The notes under the pieces: model-generated | Database searches by the model: none | What the model was told of the DNA's origin: nothing | The model's input: only the letters and a program-made list of their open reading frames with translations | Assembly: GCF_000241305.1 (NCBI RefSeq) | Contig: NZ_BAEH01000046.1 | Coordinates: forward strand, 1 to 64,000 | Length of the DNA: 64,000 bases | Origin: Gordonia effusa NBRC 100432 | Lineage (GTDB): Bacteria; Actinomycetota; Actinomycetes; Mycobacteriales; Mycobacteriaceae | Reading direction: 5' to 3' | Made by a program: the position numbers and the translations under genes | Shown: positions 8,085 to 17,684 of the stretch, piece by piece | How the letters are laid out: every line of letters starts with the position of its first letter | Position numbering within the stretch: position 1 is the stretch's first letter

Positions 8085-9592
8085 CGATACCCTCCCCGGT
8101 CGCGAAACAACAATGCCTGTGCCACATCGTCTTCGGTTGGCTGGTCACCGCCGCGCAAATCGGTGAGGGTCCAGGCGAGTCTTACCGCGCGGTCGGCACC
8201 ACGGGCGGTCACCCGACCATCGCGCAGAAACAGTTCCACAGGATGTAAGACTTTGGGCGGCAGCCGAAATCGTTGGCGCAGTACCGAACCGGGAACCTCT
8301 CCGTTGGTCAGCCAACCAAATTCTGCCCATCGGTGCGCCGCTGCGGCGCGGGCCTCGACGACCCGGGTCCGGACCGCCGCGCTGGACTCGCCGGTCGCGG
8401 TCATCAGAGCCATATTCCCCGGCGGCTCCATCCGAAGCCGGATATCGACTCGATCCATCAGTGGCCCCGACATCTTCCCGAGGTAGCGTCGACGACTGAT
8501 CGCCGAACATATGCAATCGACGTCGTGGGCTGGCGCACAGGCACATGGATTCGCGGCGAGTACCAATTGGAACCGCGACGGATAGTTGGCTTCGCCATCA
8601 CGCCGCGCCACGCGAACTTCGCCCTCCTCAATCGGTTGGCGCAGGGAATCAAGAACTTTCGCGCCCATCTCGGCGCACTCGTCGAGAAACAACACGCCGC
8701 GATGTGCTCGCGATACAGCTCCCGGCGCGGCCATTCCAGTGCCACCGCCGAGCAGCGCGGTGATCGACGTCGAATGATGTGGGGCGATGAACGGCGGCTC
8801 GGTGATCAACGGATTCTTCGCCGGCAGAGTGCCGGCAATCGAGTGAATCGCAGTAACCTCCAACGATTCTTCGGTCCCCAGCGAAGGCAAAATGCCCGGC
8901 AATCGTCGCGCCAGCATCGTCTTTCCGATACCCGGTGGGCCCGTCATCATCAAGTGATGTGCTCCGGCGGCGGCGATCTCCAACGCGTAGCGTGCCTCCG
9001 ACTGGCCCACGACATCGGCAAGGTCGGGCACCGGCGTCGGGTCGGGCGGCTCGGCGTCGGCGATAGTGTCCAGCGCCCGATCCCCCGCGAGCCAGGCCAG
9101 AACGTCGGAAAGGAAGTCGGCGCCTCCCACCTCGATATCCGAAATCAGAACGGCCTCAGCGACATTCGCGCGGGGCACCACCACCCGCGAGTATCCGGCA
9201 CGACGCGCTTCAATCACCGACGGCAATACTCCGCGGACTGGCCGAACCCGACCGTCAAGTGCTAGTTCGCCGACAAACGCTGTCGACGCCAGTTTCGCTT
9301 CGTCAATCTCACCACCGGCAGCGATGATGGCCAAGGCCATCGCAAGGTCGAATCGTGACCCCGACTTCGGCAGATCAGCGGGAAACAGCATGATGGTGAT
9401 CTTCTGATCAGGCACCTTATGCCCGGAATTGGTTACCGCCGCCCGGATACGCTCGCGTGACTCACGAATGCCGCCGTCGACATTGCCGCCAACAGTCACT
9501 CCCGGCAGTCCCTGTCCAACGTTCGCCTGCACCTCAACGACAGTCGCCGAGAACGCGTTGAGACCTATCGCGTACGACCTTCCGAGTGCCAT
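8081..9592 (-). CDS. YifB/ComM family Mg-chelatase-like AAA+ ATPase
   Basis: 503 residues. An N-terminal Lon-protease-like fold (MALGRSYAIGLNAFSATVVEVQANVGQGLPGV) is followed by the AAA+ module with Walker A GPPGIGKTMLARRLPGILP, Walker B GVLFLDECAEM, and the zinc-type cysteine cluster NPCACAPAHDVDCIC. ComM homologues are DNA helicases that help integrate heteroduplex DNA during transformation. Operon with dprA (4-nt overlap) and yraN (8-nt gap). Confidence 0.93.
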   Translation of the reverse strand: MALGRSYAIGLNAFSATVVEVQANVGQGLPGVTVGGNVDGGIRESRERIRAAVTNSGHKVPDQKITIMLFPADLPKSGSRFDLAMALAIIAAGGEIDEAKLASTAFVGELALDGRVRPVRGVLPSVIEARRAGYSRVVVPRANVAEAVLISDIEVGGADFLSDVLAWLAGDRALDTIADAEPPDPTPVPDLADVVGQSEARYALEIAAAGAHHLMMTGPPGIGKTMLARRLPGILPSLGTEESLEVTAIHSIAGTLPAKNPLITEPPFIAPHHSTSITALLGGGTGMAAPGAVSRAHRGVLFLDECAEMGAKVLDSLRQPIEEGEVRVARRDGEANYPSRFQLVLAANPCACAPAHDVDCICSAISRRRYLGKMSGPLMDRVDIRLRMEPPGNMALMTATGESSAAVRTRVVEARAAAAHRWAEFGWLTNGEVPGSVLRQRFRLPPKVLHPVELFLRDGRVTARGADRAVRLAWTLTDLRGGDQPTEDDVAQALLFRDRGGYR

Positions 9593-9600
9593 CTCGCCGC

Positions 9601-9999
9601 CTATGCGTAGACGCCACGATGGTGTCGGATCTCAACTGGATGGCCATCCGGTGGTGCGGACAGATTCAGTTGCACCGCAACAACATCGAACCTGATCGAC
9701 CGCCAATGCCGATCCTGGGCGGCCAACCACATGCGGGTCAACTTCCGCATCCGAGCCAACTTCGCCGCGGTGACCGCGTGGGCGGCGTCGCTGAACTTAT
9801 CGGTAGATCGAGTCTTCACTTCGACGATGATCAAGTCGCAGCCGTCGGCCGCAATGATATCCAGCTCACCGTATCGATTGCGCCAGTTGCGTTCCAGCAC
9901 AGTCCATCCCAGCTTCTGGCAATGGATAGCCGCAATGTCCTCGCCGCGCTGACCGACCGTTGACCGCCGGTTCGACGCGGGTACTTGGTTTCTCCCCAT
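9601..9999 (-). CDS. YraN family (UPF0102) nuclease-fold protein
   Basis: 132 residues from ATG 9999; a GTG at 10008 would add three. It shows the UPF0102 pattern GQRGEDIAAIHCQKLGWTVLERNWRNRYGELDIIAADG, then IIVEVKTRS, that is the E-x-D-x-E-V-K arrangement of a PD-(D/E)xK-like restriction-endonuclease fold. Family members are linked to DNA processing by gene context with dprA and yifB. Whether it is an active nuclease here is not known. Confidence 0.9.
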   Translation of the reverse strand: MGRNQVPASNRRSTVGQRGEDIAAIHCQKLGWTVLERNWRNRYGELDIIAADGCDLIIVEVKTRSTDKFSDAAHAVTAAKLARMRKLTRMWLAAQDRHWRSIRFDVVAVQLNLSAPPDGHPVEIRHHRGVYA

Positions 10000-10107
10000 G
10001 ACGCACACATTGACACCGCGGGCCGTCAGCCAGAAGAGTCATCGACGCCTCCCGTCAGGCTTCTGTGTACAACCTTCGACCTGTGGAAAATGCCGGGCAG
10101 CAATCCC

Positions 10108-11601
10108 CTACGACGCGGGCAAGTCCACTCCGAACACCGCCCGATACAAGTCCACGCCGTAACTCGTCTCCATCGGTCCAGAACTGACCAAGTGAAATGG
10201 CCGTGACTCGTCATCACACCGCTGTGCGCGGATGAAATGACCTTTGCCCGCGTCGTAGAAGCGTCGTGCCAACTCATACATATGTGTGACGTAACAGAGC
10301 TGATGCCCCGAATCGATAAGCGCCTCGACAATCTGAGCGGCTAATCCGGTCGCTTCGTGTTCGTTAGTCGACGCGAACGACTCATCGAGCAGGATCAGTG
10401 CGCCCGGCGCAAGGCGGTCGATGATCCGACTCATCCGCTCCAACTCCTCGTCGAGGTGCCCCTTGGTCATCGACGGATCTTCGGCATGAGTGAAATGCGT
10501 GTGTACTCCGGATCGGACTCCTGCTGCGAATTCCGTTGCGGCAATGGGCAATCCGGCCTGCATCATCATCTGCGCCACCCCAATGCTGCGCAGAAAAGTC
10601 GATTTTCCACCCTGATTGGCACCGGTGATCATCAATAGCGCCGCTCCGCCGGTATCGGCGTCATTGCCAACCAACGGCCCGCCGCGACGTAGTGCGAACC
10701 CCGCGTCGTACAGTCCACGACAGCGCCATTTCATGGAACCGCGCGGCTCTGGGACCGGCCAGCACATCGCGCCGCCCAACTCCAGCAAGGTGTGCTGTAA
10801 CCGAACCGCCCCCAGATGAAATCCGAGTTCCCACTGCACGGTGGCGAAGAAACGCTCGAGGTTATCCGCGGCATCGGCCAACGTTGCCGCCACTTCGTGT
10901 AGACCTCGGCCTCGCACGTCGCCGAGGAGTTCACTCGCGGTCGGATCGTGTCGATCGACTCGGAATCCGTATCCGCGATCGGTAGAAACCAAGTCGCTGA
11001 TCGCTTTTCGATGGGGTTGACGCACCAGATAACCTGTCGGTGCGTTACCCCGCCCCAGACCGGCACTGATCAACGCCCCTTGAGTGAACTCCAAATCGTC
11101 GAGATGACGTCGGACAGCGGCGAGATAGTCACGGTCGAAGGTGTCCGCAAGATACGCACAGAATGCGCTGAAGGGCGGCGACGTGAATTTCTCCCGATGG
11201 TCGCGCATGAGCGCGGTCAGTTGCGCTAACCTACGGGACAGTAATTCGACCGCCGACCGCGAGCGATACATAAAACGCTCAGGCGAGGTACGACCGATCG
11301 AGATTCGTACATGCTTGCGCAGGTCCTCCCCGGCCGCGACCGCAATGGCATACGCGCTCTGGACCGTAGCGAGATTCGATGCCGCGTCGGCGACGCCCTG
11401 CTGCCGGTAGACGATCGAATCCACACTCGCCGCCGCGTCGAATAGGGACACCGTCGCAACCTTGCACAGATACGGGTCGTCGCCACCCATAGCCGCGATA
11501 ATCGGAGACAAACCAAGATCGGCCATCACCTCGTGCGCACCGTCGGGAGCTCGGGCGGCGACATCGCAGTCGCGGTCGGGGTACATCAGCCGGACTCTCA
11601 C
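10108..11601 (-). CDS. MutS-related ATPase, subunit B (canonical ATPase motifs)
   Basis: 497 residues from a GTG overlapping the upstream MutS-like gene by four bases. The N-terminal ~290 residues look like the helical MutS core/lever region; the C-terminal ATPase has Walker A ITGANQGGKSTFLRSIG, Walker B ALILLDESFASTNEHEA and the His switch CYVTHMYELARRF. Domains I and II (mismatch binding and connector) are missing, so it is not a standard mismatch-repair MutS. It most resembles stand-alone MutS-C proteins of actinobacteria. It probably works as a dimer with the neighbouring paralogue. Confidence 0.82.
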   Translation of the reverse strand: MRVRLMYPDRDCDVAARAPDGAHEVMADLGLSPIIAAMGGDDPYLCKVATVSLFDAAASVDSIVYRQQGVADAASNLATVQSAYAIAVAAGEDLRKHVRISIGRTSPERFMYRSRSAVELLSRRLAQLTALMRDHREKFTSPPFSAFCAYLADTFDRDYLAAVRRHLDDLEFTQGALISAGLGRGNAPTGYLVRQPHRKAISDLVSTDRGYGFRVDRHDPTASELLGDVRGRGLHEVAATLADAADNLERFFATVQWELGFHLGAVRLQHTLLELGGAMCWPVPEPRGSMKWRCRGLYDAGFALRRGGPLVGNDADTGGAALLMITGANQGGKSTFLRSIGVAQMMMQAGLPIAATEFAAGVRSGVHTHFTHAEDPSMTKGHLDEELERMSRIIDRLAPGALILLDESFASTNEHEATGLAAQIVEALIDSGHQLCYVTHMYELARRFYDAGKGHFIRAQRCDDESRPFHLVSSGPMETSYGVDLYRAVFGVDLPAS

Positions 11602-13217
11602 GGTCTACAGCGTTCGGTCACGTCTGAATAGGTCAGACGGTACTTCGCCGCAATAGCGGTGGCGTATGCGGTTCCCGGGGCACTGCGTCGCTCTACCCGA
11701 AATGTGCGCCGTGCGGGGTCGGCGCGATCAACCGCACTGACCATGCTCACCACGCCGTCGGCGGACTGTTCCAGCGATCCGACGGCGCTCACGTAGACGC
11801 AGACGCCACATCGCTCACGGAGTCTGCTCAACACAGCTTGGCCAAGTGCCCGTGCGTCTTTCAGCGACGTCGAGGCAAAGGTGTCGTTCAAAATCACCAC
11901 CGAGTGTTCATCACCAGATTCGAGAATCTGCTCCATGCGCATCAATTCGTCCGCTAGTCGGCCACGGTCATCGATCGCGTTCTGCGCACGCTCGAAATGA
12001 GTGAAGATCCTTCCCACCGGCCGCACCCGAACACGTCGAGCGGACACCGGAACTCCTACGGCCGCGAAGTGATGAATCTGCCCGATCATGCGCGCGAAGG
12101 TCGACTTGCCAGCCTGATTCGGCCCGGACACGATGGCCGCCCACTCCGGTGGATCGAGATGAAAGCTGTTACTTACCAACGAATCTGACGACCCCGCGGA
12201 GCGGACCTGCGCCAGCAGCAACGCGACGTCGTATGCGTCGGAAATCCATGTCGAGGCCGTGTCTTCGACAATCTCCGGGTAACAGAAGATGGTATCTCGT
12301 CGGGTACTCCGCTCAGAAAGCTGCGCCATGAAAGCCCGGTAGCAGGTGTAGAACGACAGCTCGGATTCGGCCACGGCGATACGCCGGTCGACTAGTGAAC
12401 GCGTCGTCGCGCGGAAGCGCTCGAGTTCGGCGAATTCGTCGGGGAAAAGCTTGCCAACGCCGGCAAGTATCCGCGATTCGACCGCGTTGAGATCAGCCGG
12501 TCGGCCTTCGCCGGCCGCGATATCGGGTCGAGCGAAGCGCGCTGAGAACGGGTCCGGCGTCGAGTCGGTAAGGAACCGACCGAGAATCTGTCGCGTCAAG
12601 ATATTGAAGTCGCGCTCGTCGCGATGGTGCCGGATGGTCACATGATCGCCGGTCACCAGCAGGCAAAATCGTATGCGCTCCAACGCTTCTCGCATCCGCG
12701 CGGCGTCTTCCTTCATCTGTGCGTGGTTGCCCTGACCGACGTGCACACTGAGTCTTGCCGTCAACTCACTCAGCGGGGCCGACTGGGGTTGTGCCGCAAT
12801 AAGTCCCGCGACAAATCGTTGCACCACGTCGAGATAGCTTTCGGCTGCGGCCAGATGCCAGCCAATCGCCTCAAACCTGTTGTGTACCTTATCCGCAAGT
12901 GCCATGAGCCGCCGGGTTTCACCCATCTCGCTGATGAAACGTTCGATCACCCACACTAATCGCTGGTTGGCGTCGAGGTCACGAAAAATACTGTGCCGCA
13001 ACGCTATTGACGCGGGGCTGACCGGGGTGCAGAAATATGACCGGAGTGCGGTATCGGCGGCGATCGCGGAGATGACCGGTTCCAGGTTGAGATCGTCGAA
13101 ATACGGCTGAGTCTGTACGAGGGGCTCAGCGATCCCCGCGTATAGGAGGCTGGGAAATGGCCCATCGGTCACGCGACCAGCGAGATCTGGCCCCGCGACC
13201 GCAGCTACGTCGACCAT
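11598..13217 (-). CDS. MutS-related ATPase, subunit A (degenerate ATPase motifs)
   Basis: 539 residues from ATG 13217 (GGAG nine bases upstream; a GTG at 13223 is too close to it). Residues 1-340 are helical and acidic/Arg-rich, then Walker A VSGPNQAGKSTFARMIGQ. The Walker B segment reads VVILNDTFAST, with Asn-Asp replacing the usual Asp-Glu, and the histidine switch is replaced by VYVSAVGSL. It therefore probably binds but hydrolyses ATP poorly. It lacks mismatch-recognition domains. The overlap with the downstream paralogue points to a heterodimer with one active site. Function unknown. Confidence 0.8.
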   Translation of the reverse strand: MVDVAAVAGPDLAGRVTDGPFPSLLYAGIAEPLVQTQPYFDDLNLEPVISAIAADTALRSYFCTPVSPASIALRHSIFRDLDANQRLVWVIERFISEMGETRRLMALADKVHNRFEAIGWHLAAAESYLDVVQRFVAGLIAAQPQSAPLSELTARLSVHVGQGNHAQMKEDAARMREALERIRFCLLVTGDHVTIRHHRDERDFNILTRQILGRFLTDSTPDPFSARFARPDIAAGEGRPADLNAVESRILAGVGKLFPDEFAELERFRATTRSLVDRRIAVAESELSFYTCYRAFMAQLSERSTRRDTIFCYPEIVEDTASTWISDAYDVALLLAQVRSAGSSDSLVSNSFHLDPPEWAAIVSGPNQAGKSTFARMIGQIHHFAAVGVPVSARRVRVRPVGRIFTHFERAQNAIDDRGRLADELMRMEQILESGDEHSVVILNDTFASTSLKDARALGQAVLSRLRERCGVCVYVSAVGSLEQSADGVVSMVSAVDRADPARRTFRVERRSAPGTAYATAIAAKYRLTYSDVTERCRP

Positions 13218-13320
13218 AATCACCCGCTCCAGTCCCGGTGGCTACCGGGAGTTCGACCTCAGTGAAATCCCAACGCTACGCCTGGACAACGCAGCGCGCA
13301 GGTCGATGTACTGGCCGCAA

Positions 13321-13629
13321 TCAGTTGTCCGGTAACCTCAGTTCTGGCTTTTCCAGCTCTTCGACGTTGACGTCCTTGAATGTGACTACCCGAACTTGCT
13401 TCACGAACCGTGCCGGCCGGTACATATCCCAGACCCAGGCATCGCTCATCCGGAGCTCGAAATAGACCTCACCGTCGGCGTTGCGCGGTATCAACTCGAC
13501 CGAATTCGCCAGGTAGAAGCGCCGTTCGGTCTCCACAACGTAGGTAAACTGTCCGACGATGTCCTTGTACTCACGATAAAGCGAGAGTTCCATCTCGGTT
13601 TCGTACTTTTCGAGGTCCTCAGCGCTCAT
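13321..13629 (-). CDS. DUF2469 conserved actinobacterial protein
   Basis: 102 residues starting MSAEDLEKYETEMELSLYREY, nearly the invariant N-terminus of the family (M. tuberculosis Rv2901c as I remember). ATG 13629 fits better than the GTG two codons upstream. It continues with VVETERRFYLANSVE and an aromatic region SDAWVWDMYRPARFVK. The function is not established, but strong conservation and constant location next to rnhB-lepB in Mycobacteriales suggest a core role. Confidence 0.92.
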   Translation of the reverse strand: MSAEDLEKYETEMELSLYREYKDIVGQFTYVVETERRFYLANSVELIPRNADGEVYFELRMSDAWVWDMYRPARFVKQVRVVTFKDVNVEELEKPELRLPDN

Positions 13630-13662
13630 TCTCACATCTCCCGTCGCATAGCTCGCCCTACC

Positions 13663-14358
13663 CTACTTCGGAGTCGCGGCGGCTCGCGCAGCGACATTCC
13701 GGTACGACATCCGGTGCTCCGCGCAGGGCCCGAGACGATCAAGACTGTCCATGTGCAGGCCCGTGCTGTACCCCTTATGCACCGCGAAGGAGTATCCGGG
13801 AAAGTCGTCATCCATGGCCTTCATGATTCGATCGCGAGTCACCTTGGCGATGATACTGGCGCCGGCGATGCAGGCGGCCGCGCCGTCGCCGCCGATGACA
13901 GCCAACGACGGTGCGGTGAGACCCGGAACGGTGAACCCGTCGGACAAGACGTATCCCGGGGTAACGTCAAGCCCGCTGATCGCTCGTCGCATCCCCTCGA
14001 TATTCGCGACATGGATACCAATACGGTCAATCTCAGCCGCCGGGATAACCACGGCGCTGTAGGCAAGCGCGTACTTCGTCACCGAGCGATACAGCGCCTC
14101 ACGCGTCTTCTCGGACAGCTTCTTGGAGTCATCAAGATCAGCCAACGACGCCAACTGCGTCGGCTTGAGAACACACGCCGCGACGACCAACGGGCCGGCA
14201 CAGGCCCCGCGGCCCGCTTCGTCGACACCGGCCACCGGCCCTAATCCGTTGCGGTGCAAGGCGAATTCGAAGGTACGCAGGCTCGCCGCACGGCGTACCG
14301 GAGATCTCGGCGGCCACCGGTCGGCGCGACTGACGGTTCGCGACATTCCGCTGCTCAT
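13663..14358 (-). CDS. rnhB: Ribonuclease HII
   Basis: 231 residues; ATG overlaps the lepB stop (ATGA). The RNase HII active-site blocks are visible: [14 protein letters not shown] (Asp-Glu), [14 protein letters not shown], and the later [13 protein letters not shown] with [11 protein letters not shown]-like end ([11 protein letters not shown]). The first ~35 residues are Arg-rich and variable, so a later start such as Met5 is possible. RNase HII removes misincorporated ribonucleotides from DNA and RNA-DNA hybrids. Confidence 0.94.
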   Translation of the reverse strand: MSSGMSRTVSRADRWPPRSPVRRAASLRTFEFALHRNGLGPVAGVDEAGRGACAGPLVVAACVLKPTQLASLADLDDSKKLSEKTREALYRSVTKYALAYSAVVIPAAEIDRIGIHVANIEGMRRAISGLDVTPGYVLSDGFTVPGLTAPSLAVIGGDGAAACIAGASIIAKVTRDRIMKAMDDDFPGYSFAVHKGYSTGLHMDSLDRLGPCAEHRMSYRNVAARAAATPK

Positions 14359-15245
14359 TGCTGCGGATTGATCGAGCCGACACCGCCCATCCGCGAGAAC
14401 GGGAAGATGATGGTGCGCACCTTGCCGCGGATATCCGATACGGGCACCGAACCGCCGGTCAGGAAGTCTTGATCAGGTGTCGCCGGATCGTCGGTCATAT
14501 GAAAGCGCGAGTCCGACGAATTGCTGCGATTGTCACCCATGACCCACACCGCGCCGTCGGGAATCTTGTACGGCCCGAAGTCGGGGCCGAGGCAGCTACC
14601 CAAACCGGGGTTCTGCAAATTCATATCGATATACGGCTCGCGCAGAGCCTTGCCGTCGACTTTCACTCCGACGCCCTCGGCATTACGGCAGGAGACCGTC
14701 TGGCCGCCAACGGCGATGACTCGCTTGACGTAGTCGTTCTCGTCCGGTGGCGCAAACCCGAACCAGGACAAGACATCTTGGAACTTGTGGACGACAGCGT
14801 TCGACGATCGGGTGGACAGGTACGGCTCATTCCACGAGTCAGGGACCTTGAACACCACAACATCGCCCGGCTGCGGATCACCGAACCGGTAGGCCAGTTT
14901 GTCGGTGATGATGCGATCGTTGGAGCACCCAGTGCAACCGTGCAGGGTGGACTCCATCGACTCGGACGGAATCACATACTGCCGACCTACGAACGTGGTC
15001 AGCACAAACATGACGACGAGCACCGCACTGACGATGACTACCGTTTCCCGAAGGAACGTGCTCCCCTTGCTCCGGCCCTTGCCCTTGCCGTCAGCGGCGT
15101 CGTCTTTTGTGTGCCACGGTTTCGCGGTCGAGTCTGAGGAGTCTTCGGCGCGAGCATCCTCGCTGTCAGCAACACCCCGGGCGAGCGGATCGCTTGCCTC
15201 GGGGTGTGTGCCGTCGGATGAATGCTTGCCGTGTGAATTAGCCAC
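14355..15245 (-). CDS. lepB: Signal peptidase I
   Basis: 296 residues. A charged cytoplasmic N-terminus (~70 residues, Asp/Ser/Lys-rich) leads to one membrane helix ([19 protein letters not shown]). The nucleophile box follows as [10 protein letters not shown], the Lys general base lies in [11 protein letters not shown], and the C-terminal [14 protein letters not shown] box is intact. It cleaves Sec and Tat signal peptides at the outer face of the membrane. It sits between rplS and rnhB as in mycobacteria. Confidence 0.95.
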   Translation of the reverse strand: MANSHGKHSSDGTHPEASDPLARGVADSEDARAEDSSDSTAKPWHTKDDAADGKGKGRSKGSTFLRETVVIVSAVLVVMFVLTTFVGRQYVIPSESMESTLHGCTGCSNDRIITDKLAYRFGDPQPGDVVVFKVPDSWNEPYLSTRSSNAVVHKFQDVLSWFGFAPPDENDYVKRVIAVGGQTVSCRNAEGVGVKVDGKALREPYIDMNLQNPGLGSCLGPDFGPYKIPDGAVWVMGDNRSNSSDSRFHMTDDPATPDQDFLTGGSVPVSDIRGKVRTIIFPFSRMGGVGSINPQQ

Positions 15246-15263
15246 GACGCCAGCGTAGTCGGG

Positions 15264-15605
15264 TCAGCGCTTCTCTTTGATCTTGGCTGCCTTGCCGCGC
15301 AGGTCGCGGACGTAGTACAGCTTCGCGCGACGCACGTCACCGCGGGTGAGCACCTCAATCTTGGCAATGTTGGGGCTGTGCACCGGGAAGGTACGCTCAA
15401 CGCCGACGCCGAAGGAAACCTTGCGGACGGTGAACGTCTCGCGGATACCGCCGCCTTGGCGACGAATCACGACGCCCTTGAACACCTGGACACGCTCCTT
15501 GGAGCCCTCGATCACCTTGACATGTACGTCGAGGGTATCGCCAGCGGCGAAGGCCGGAATGTCGTCGCGGAGCGACTGCTTGTCGAGAAAGTCGAGAGTG
15601 TTCAT
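15264..15605 (-). CDS. rplS: 50S ribosomal protein L19
   Basis: 113 residues starting [19 protein letters not shown], with the family core [34 protein letters not shown] and a basic KAAKIKEKR tail. The upstream in-frame extension has no L19 similarity. L19 lies at the 30S-50S interface. Only 18 nt separate it from lepB. Confidence 0.97.
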   Translation of the reverse strand: MNTLDFLDKQSLRDDIPAFAAGDTLDVHVKVIEGSKERVQVFKGVVIRRQGGGIRETFTVRKVSFGVGVERTFPVHSPNIAKIEVLTRGDVRRAKLYYVRDLRGKAAKIKEKR

Positions 15606-15801
15606 TGCGGTATTGGTCCTGTTCTGGCGTTTGCGTGAGTAGAGGAACCTGGCGTTCCCGCTCTGCGATGCAGTGGGCGTCGACCGGTTCGTGCTCCGAT
15701 TCAGTGCGCAACCCAGGCGGCACACCATAGAGTGTGCGGCTCCGAGCAACCCGTCTATTGTGCCAGAAACCCCGGCCGAGGCGAAATCGGCCGCGGGATG
15801 C

Positions 15802-17106
15802 CTATTCCGCGACTTTCACCTGGTGAGCAGTCAGTGTTTCTCGCACCGATTCCGGTGGCGGAGTAGTCCAGGCGATGGCTACCAGTCGCGCCCCCGATTG
15901 TGCACCTAGACCGAGTAAGGCGAGTTCGGGAGCGCCCCCACGCCCGACGAACCATTCACTACCGGAGACGGTAATGCCGGGACGCAGATAGTCGTGGTCG
16001 TCGCTGGTCGCGGTTGCGATCAGCTCCCCGCCCGCCTCGGTCACCAGAAGACCGACAGCCATCCGCACGGCGATTTCAGCGGGCAGCCGCTGGGCCAGTT
16101 CGCCGGCGCGACGTCGGATCTCAGTTGTATTCACCGGTGCAGATTCGCGCCGCGCGCGACGGCGTGAGACGTCGAGCGCCCGCGCGCCGTCGGTGGCACC
16201 AAGCCCGCCGAGCAGACCAGAGGGAGCCGCGGCGCTCGCGCCAGGGTTACTCAGTTGATCGATATGCCGTCGTCCCACGTCGTCGACTTTCGCGCGATAA
16301 TCCTCACCCGCAGCCGCTAGGGCCAAGCGCCCGGCTGCTGCTGGCTCCACCAATGCCGGTTCCGCCCCGAGCGCGGCAAACACTCGACCGCGAGCGTGAT
16401 CGGTATCCACTCGCGCCGCGATGGTTCGCATCTCGTCCCGCGTCATCGACGCCGCATCGGCATGGGCATCTGACGCATCTGCGACGATGCCCAGCGATCG
16501 CACCGCGTCGCCGATGACGTGGCAACCGGCAAGTGTGCCGCCGCGCTCGACCATCGCGTCAGTAGCTCGTCCCCGCGAGAACACCATCGATGGCGCAATC
16601 CGATCCGCCGCAGCCGCGAGGTGCTGTGCGTCGAGACGTAGTGCTGTGGCGAACAGTCGCAGCCCCGCGACGTCAACTGTCGGCCACACGCCCGGACATA
16701 ATGTGTCGACAATCGTCGGCGGCAGGTCATCTTCGGCGACCGTTGGCGAATCCATCGGCGCACCAAGGGTTTTCCACGAATGTGACGGCCCAGGGTGCGC
16801 CGCTATCGGCGGGTGATACTCGCCGTCGGCCGCAGCGATTCGCCGGCCCGAGGTCGCGACGTTCCGGGTGTATTCGCCCAGCTTCCCGACGCATGATCGC
16901 AACGTGGCGACCAGAGTATCGATTAGCGTCGCCATGCCCGCCCGCCCGGCAACGAGACCGTCGATGATGGACGTCCCGTCGCGGCCGATAGCCGCGACAC
17001 CGTCGGCGAGCACGGAAACGTCATCGCGAAGCGCGGCGGCCCGATCGGCCACCGATTGCCATTCGGTCGCATCGTGAACAACCATCGGATTCGCCGACAT
17101 CATCAC
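15802..17106 (-). CDS. Large hypothetical protein with N-terminal WXG100-like helical region
   Basis: 434 residues. Residues about 5-95 ([23 protein letters not shown] and following) look like a helical-hairpin WXG100/ESX-type domain with a single W. The middle is Ala-rich with many Arg/Asp; the C-terminal ~110 residues ([35 protein letters not shown], split, then [17 protein letters not shown]) form a separate alpha/beta-looking domain. I do not recognise the whole protein. It overlaps the YbaB-like gene upstream by four bases. The pair resembles components seen near type VII secretion loci, but no secretion machinery genes are in this window. Confidence 0.6.
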   Translation of the reverse strand: MMMSANPMVVHDATEWQSVADRAAALRDDVSVLADGVAAIGRDGTSIIDGLVAGRAGMATLIDTLVATLRSCVGKLGEYTRNVATSGRRIAAADGEYHPPIAAHPGPSHSWKTLGAPMDSPTVAEDDLPPTIVDTLCPGVWPTVDVAGLRLFATALRLDAQHLAAAADRIAPSMVFSRGRATDAMVERGGTLAGCHVIGDAVRSLGIVADASDAHADAASMTRDEMRTIAARVDTDHARGRVFAALGAEPALVEPAAAGRLALAAAGEDYRAKVDDVGRRHIDQLSNPGASAAAPSGLLGGLGATDGARALDVSRRRARRESAPVNTTEIRRRAGELAQRLPAEIAVRMAVGLLVTEAGGELIATATSDDHDYLRPGITVSGSEWFVGRGGAPELALLGLGAQSGARLVAIAWTTPPPESVRETLTAHQVKVAE

Positions 17107-17420
17107 CCCTCCTGAGCACCTGAATAGTCGCTCAAGGATTGGACGGTGGCGGCGATCGTTTGGTTCCGTATCGTGGCAATTTTCTTGTCTGCGAGCCCGA
17201 CCAGACTCACGATCTCGGCCGCGAGCTGGTCAGCGCGATAGCGGCGAAGTGCCGCAGGCTCGATGCGCAGCTCGGTCAGCAACCCACGGGCGTTGATATG
17301 TACCGACACCAGTTGGTCGCGGCTAGTCGCGTCGGCGGTCAGACACTGCACTGCCTGAGCAATTCGATCTAGTTCAGCCCGCTGACGCGACAATTCCGCG
17401 CGCAATCGTTGTCCATCCAA
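17103..17420 (-). CDS. YbaB/EbfC-like small protein
   Basis: 105 residues from a TTG at 17420, chosen because GGGGGA lies six bases upstream and the region further upstream is repeat DNA. The sequence (DGQRLRAELSRQRAELDRIAQAV, then LVSVHINARGLLTELRIEPAALRR) has the helix plus V-x-V-x-GxLxxLxI strands and C-terminal helix of the YbaB nucleoid-associated family, as in EspL-like partners of ESX loci. Overlap with the WXG-like gene suggests a two-gene operon. A longer 216-residue reading with an Arg/Cys-rich N-terminus is unlikely to be real. Confidence 0.65.
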   Translation of the reverse strand: MDGQRLRAELSRQRAELDRIAQAVQCLTADATSRDQLVSVHINARGLLTELRIEPAALRRYRADQLAAEIVSLVGLADKKIATIRNQTIAATVQSLSDYSGAQEG

Positions 17421-17494
17421 CGTCGCTCCCCCTTGACCTCTTCGGGAAACAGTGCCACGCCTTGCGGACTCACGCCCAAGATATGCGCAAAAAG

Positions 17495-17684
17495 TCTGCG
17501 TTACAACAGATTTCGCTGACGATCGGTTGCGGATACCGACGATAGAGCGCTCTTGAATTCCAGTGATCTCGTACGCGTGGCGGCAAGTTGGCAACGTCGG
17601 CTCGCCGCGTCTCGATACACCGCGCCTCGCAAGCTCGACGCGGCACTCGACGATCCGGCGTAAAATCTCTGCGCTACAACAGAT
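17495..17684. repeat. Dispersed repeat: A element flanked by two B elements, beside trmD
   Basis: A element at 17608-17655 (cgtctcgatacacc, then cctcgcaagctcg, then ggcactcgacgatc) with B-like elements at 17495-17512 and 17668-17684 (tctgcgytacaacagat). The same A core recurs at 42732-42779, 42842-42891, 43895-43942 and 44127-44173. The second B element encodes the last residues and stop codon of trmD. The arrangement suggests a small non-autonomous dispersed element. Confidence 0.7.

Noticed and set aside
7419-8486. Long plus-strand open frame opposite dprA and yifB
   Set aside because: Arg/His/Pro-rich product with no domain, exactly antisense to two strongly supported genes; typical shadow frame of high-GC DNA.
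13233-13250. TCCCGGT/ACCGGGA stem-loop as a terminator after the DUF2469 gene
   Set aside because: Only 7 bp, no T tract, and it overlaps the ribosome-binding region of the MutS-like gene.
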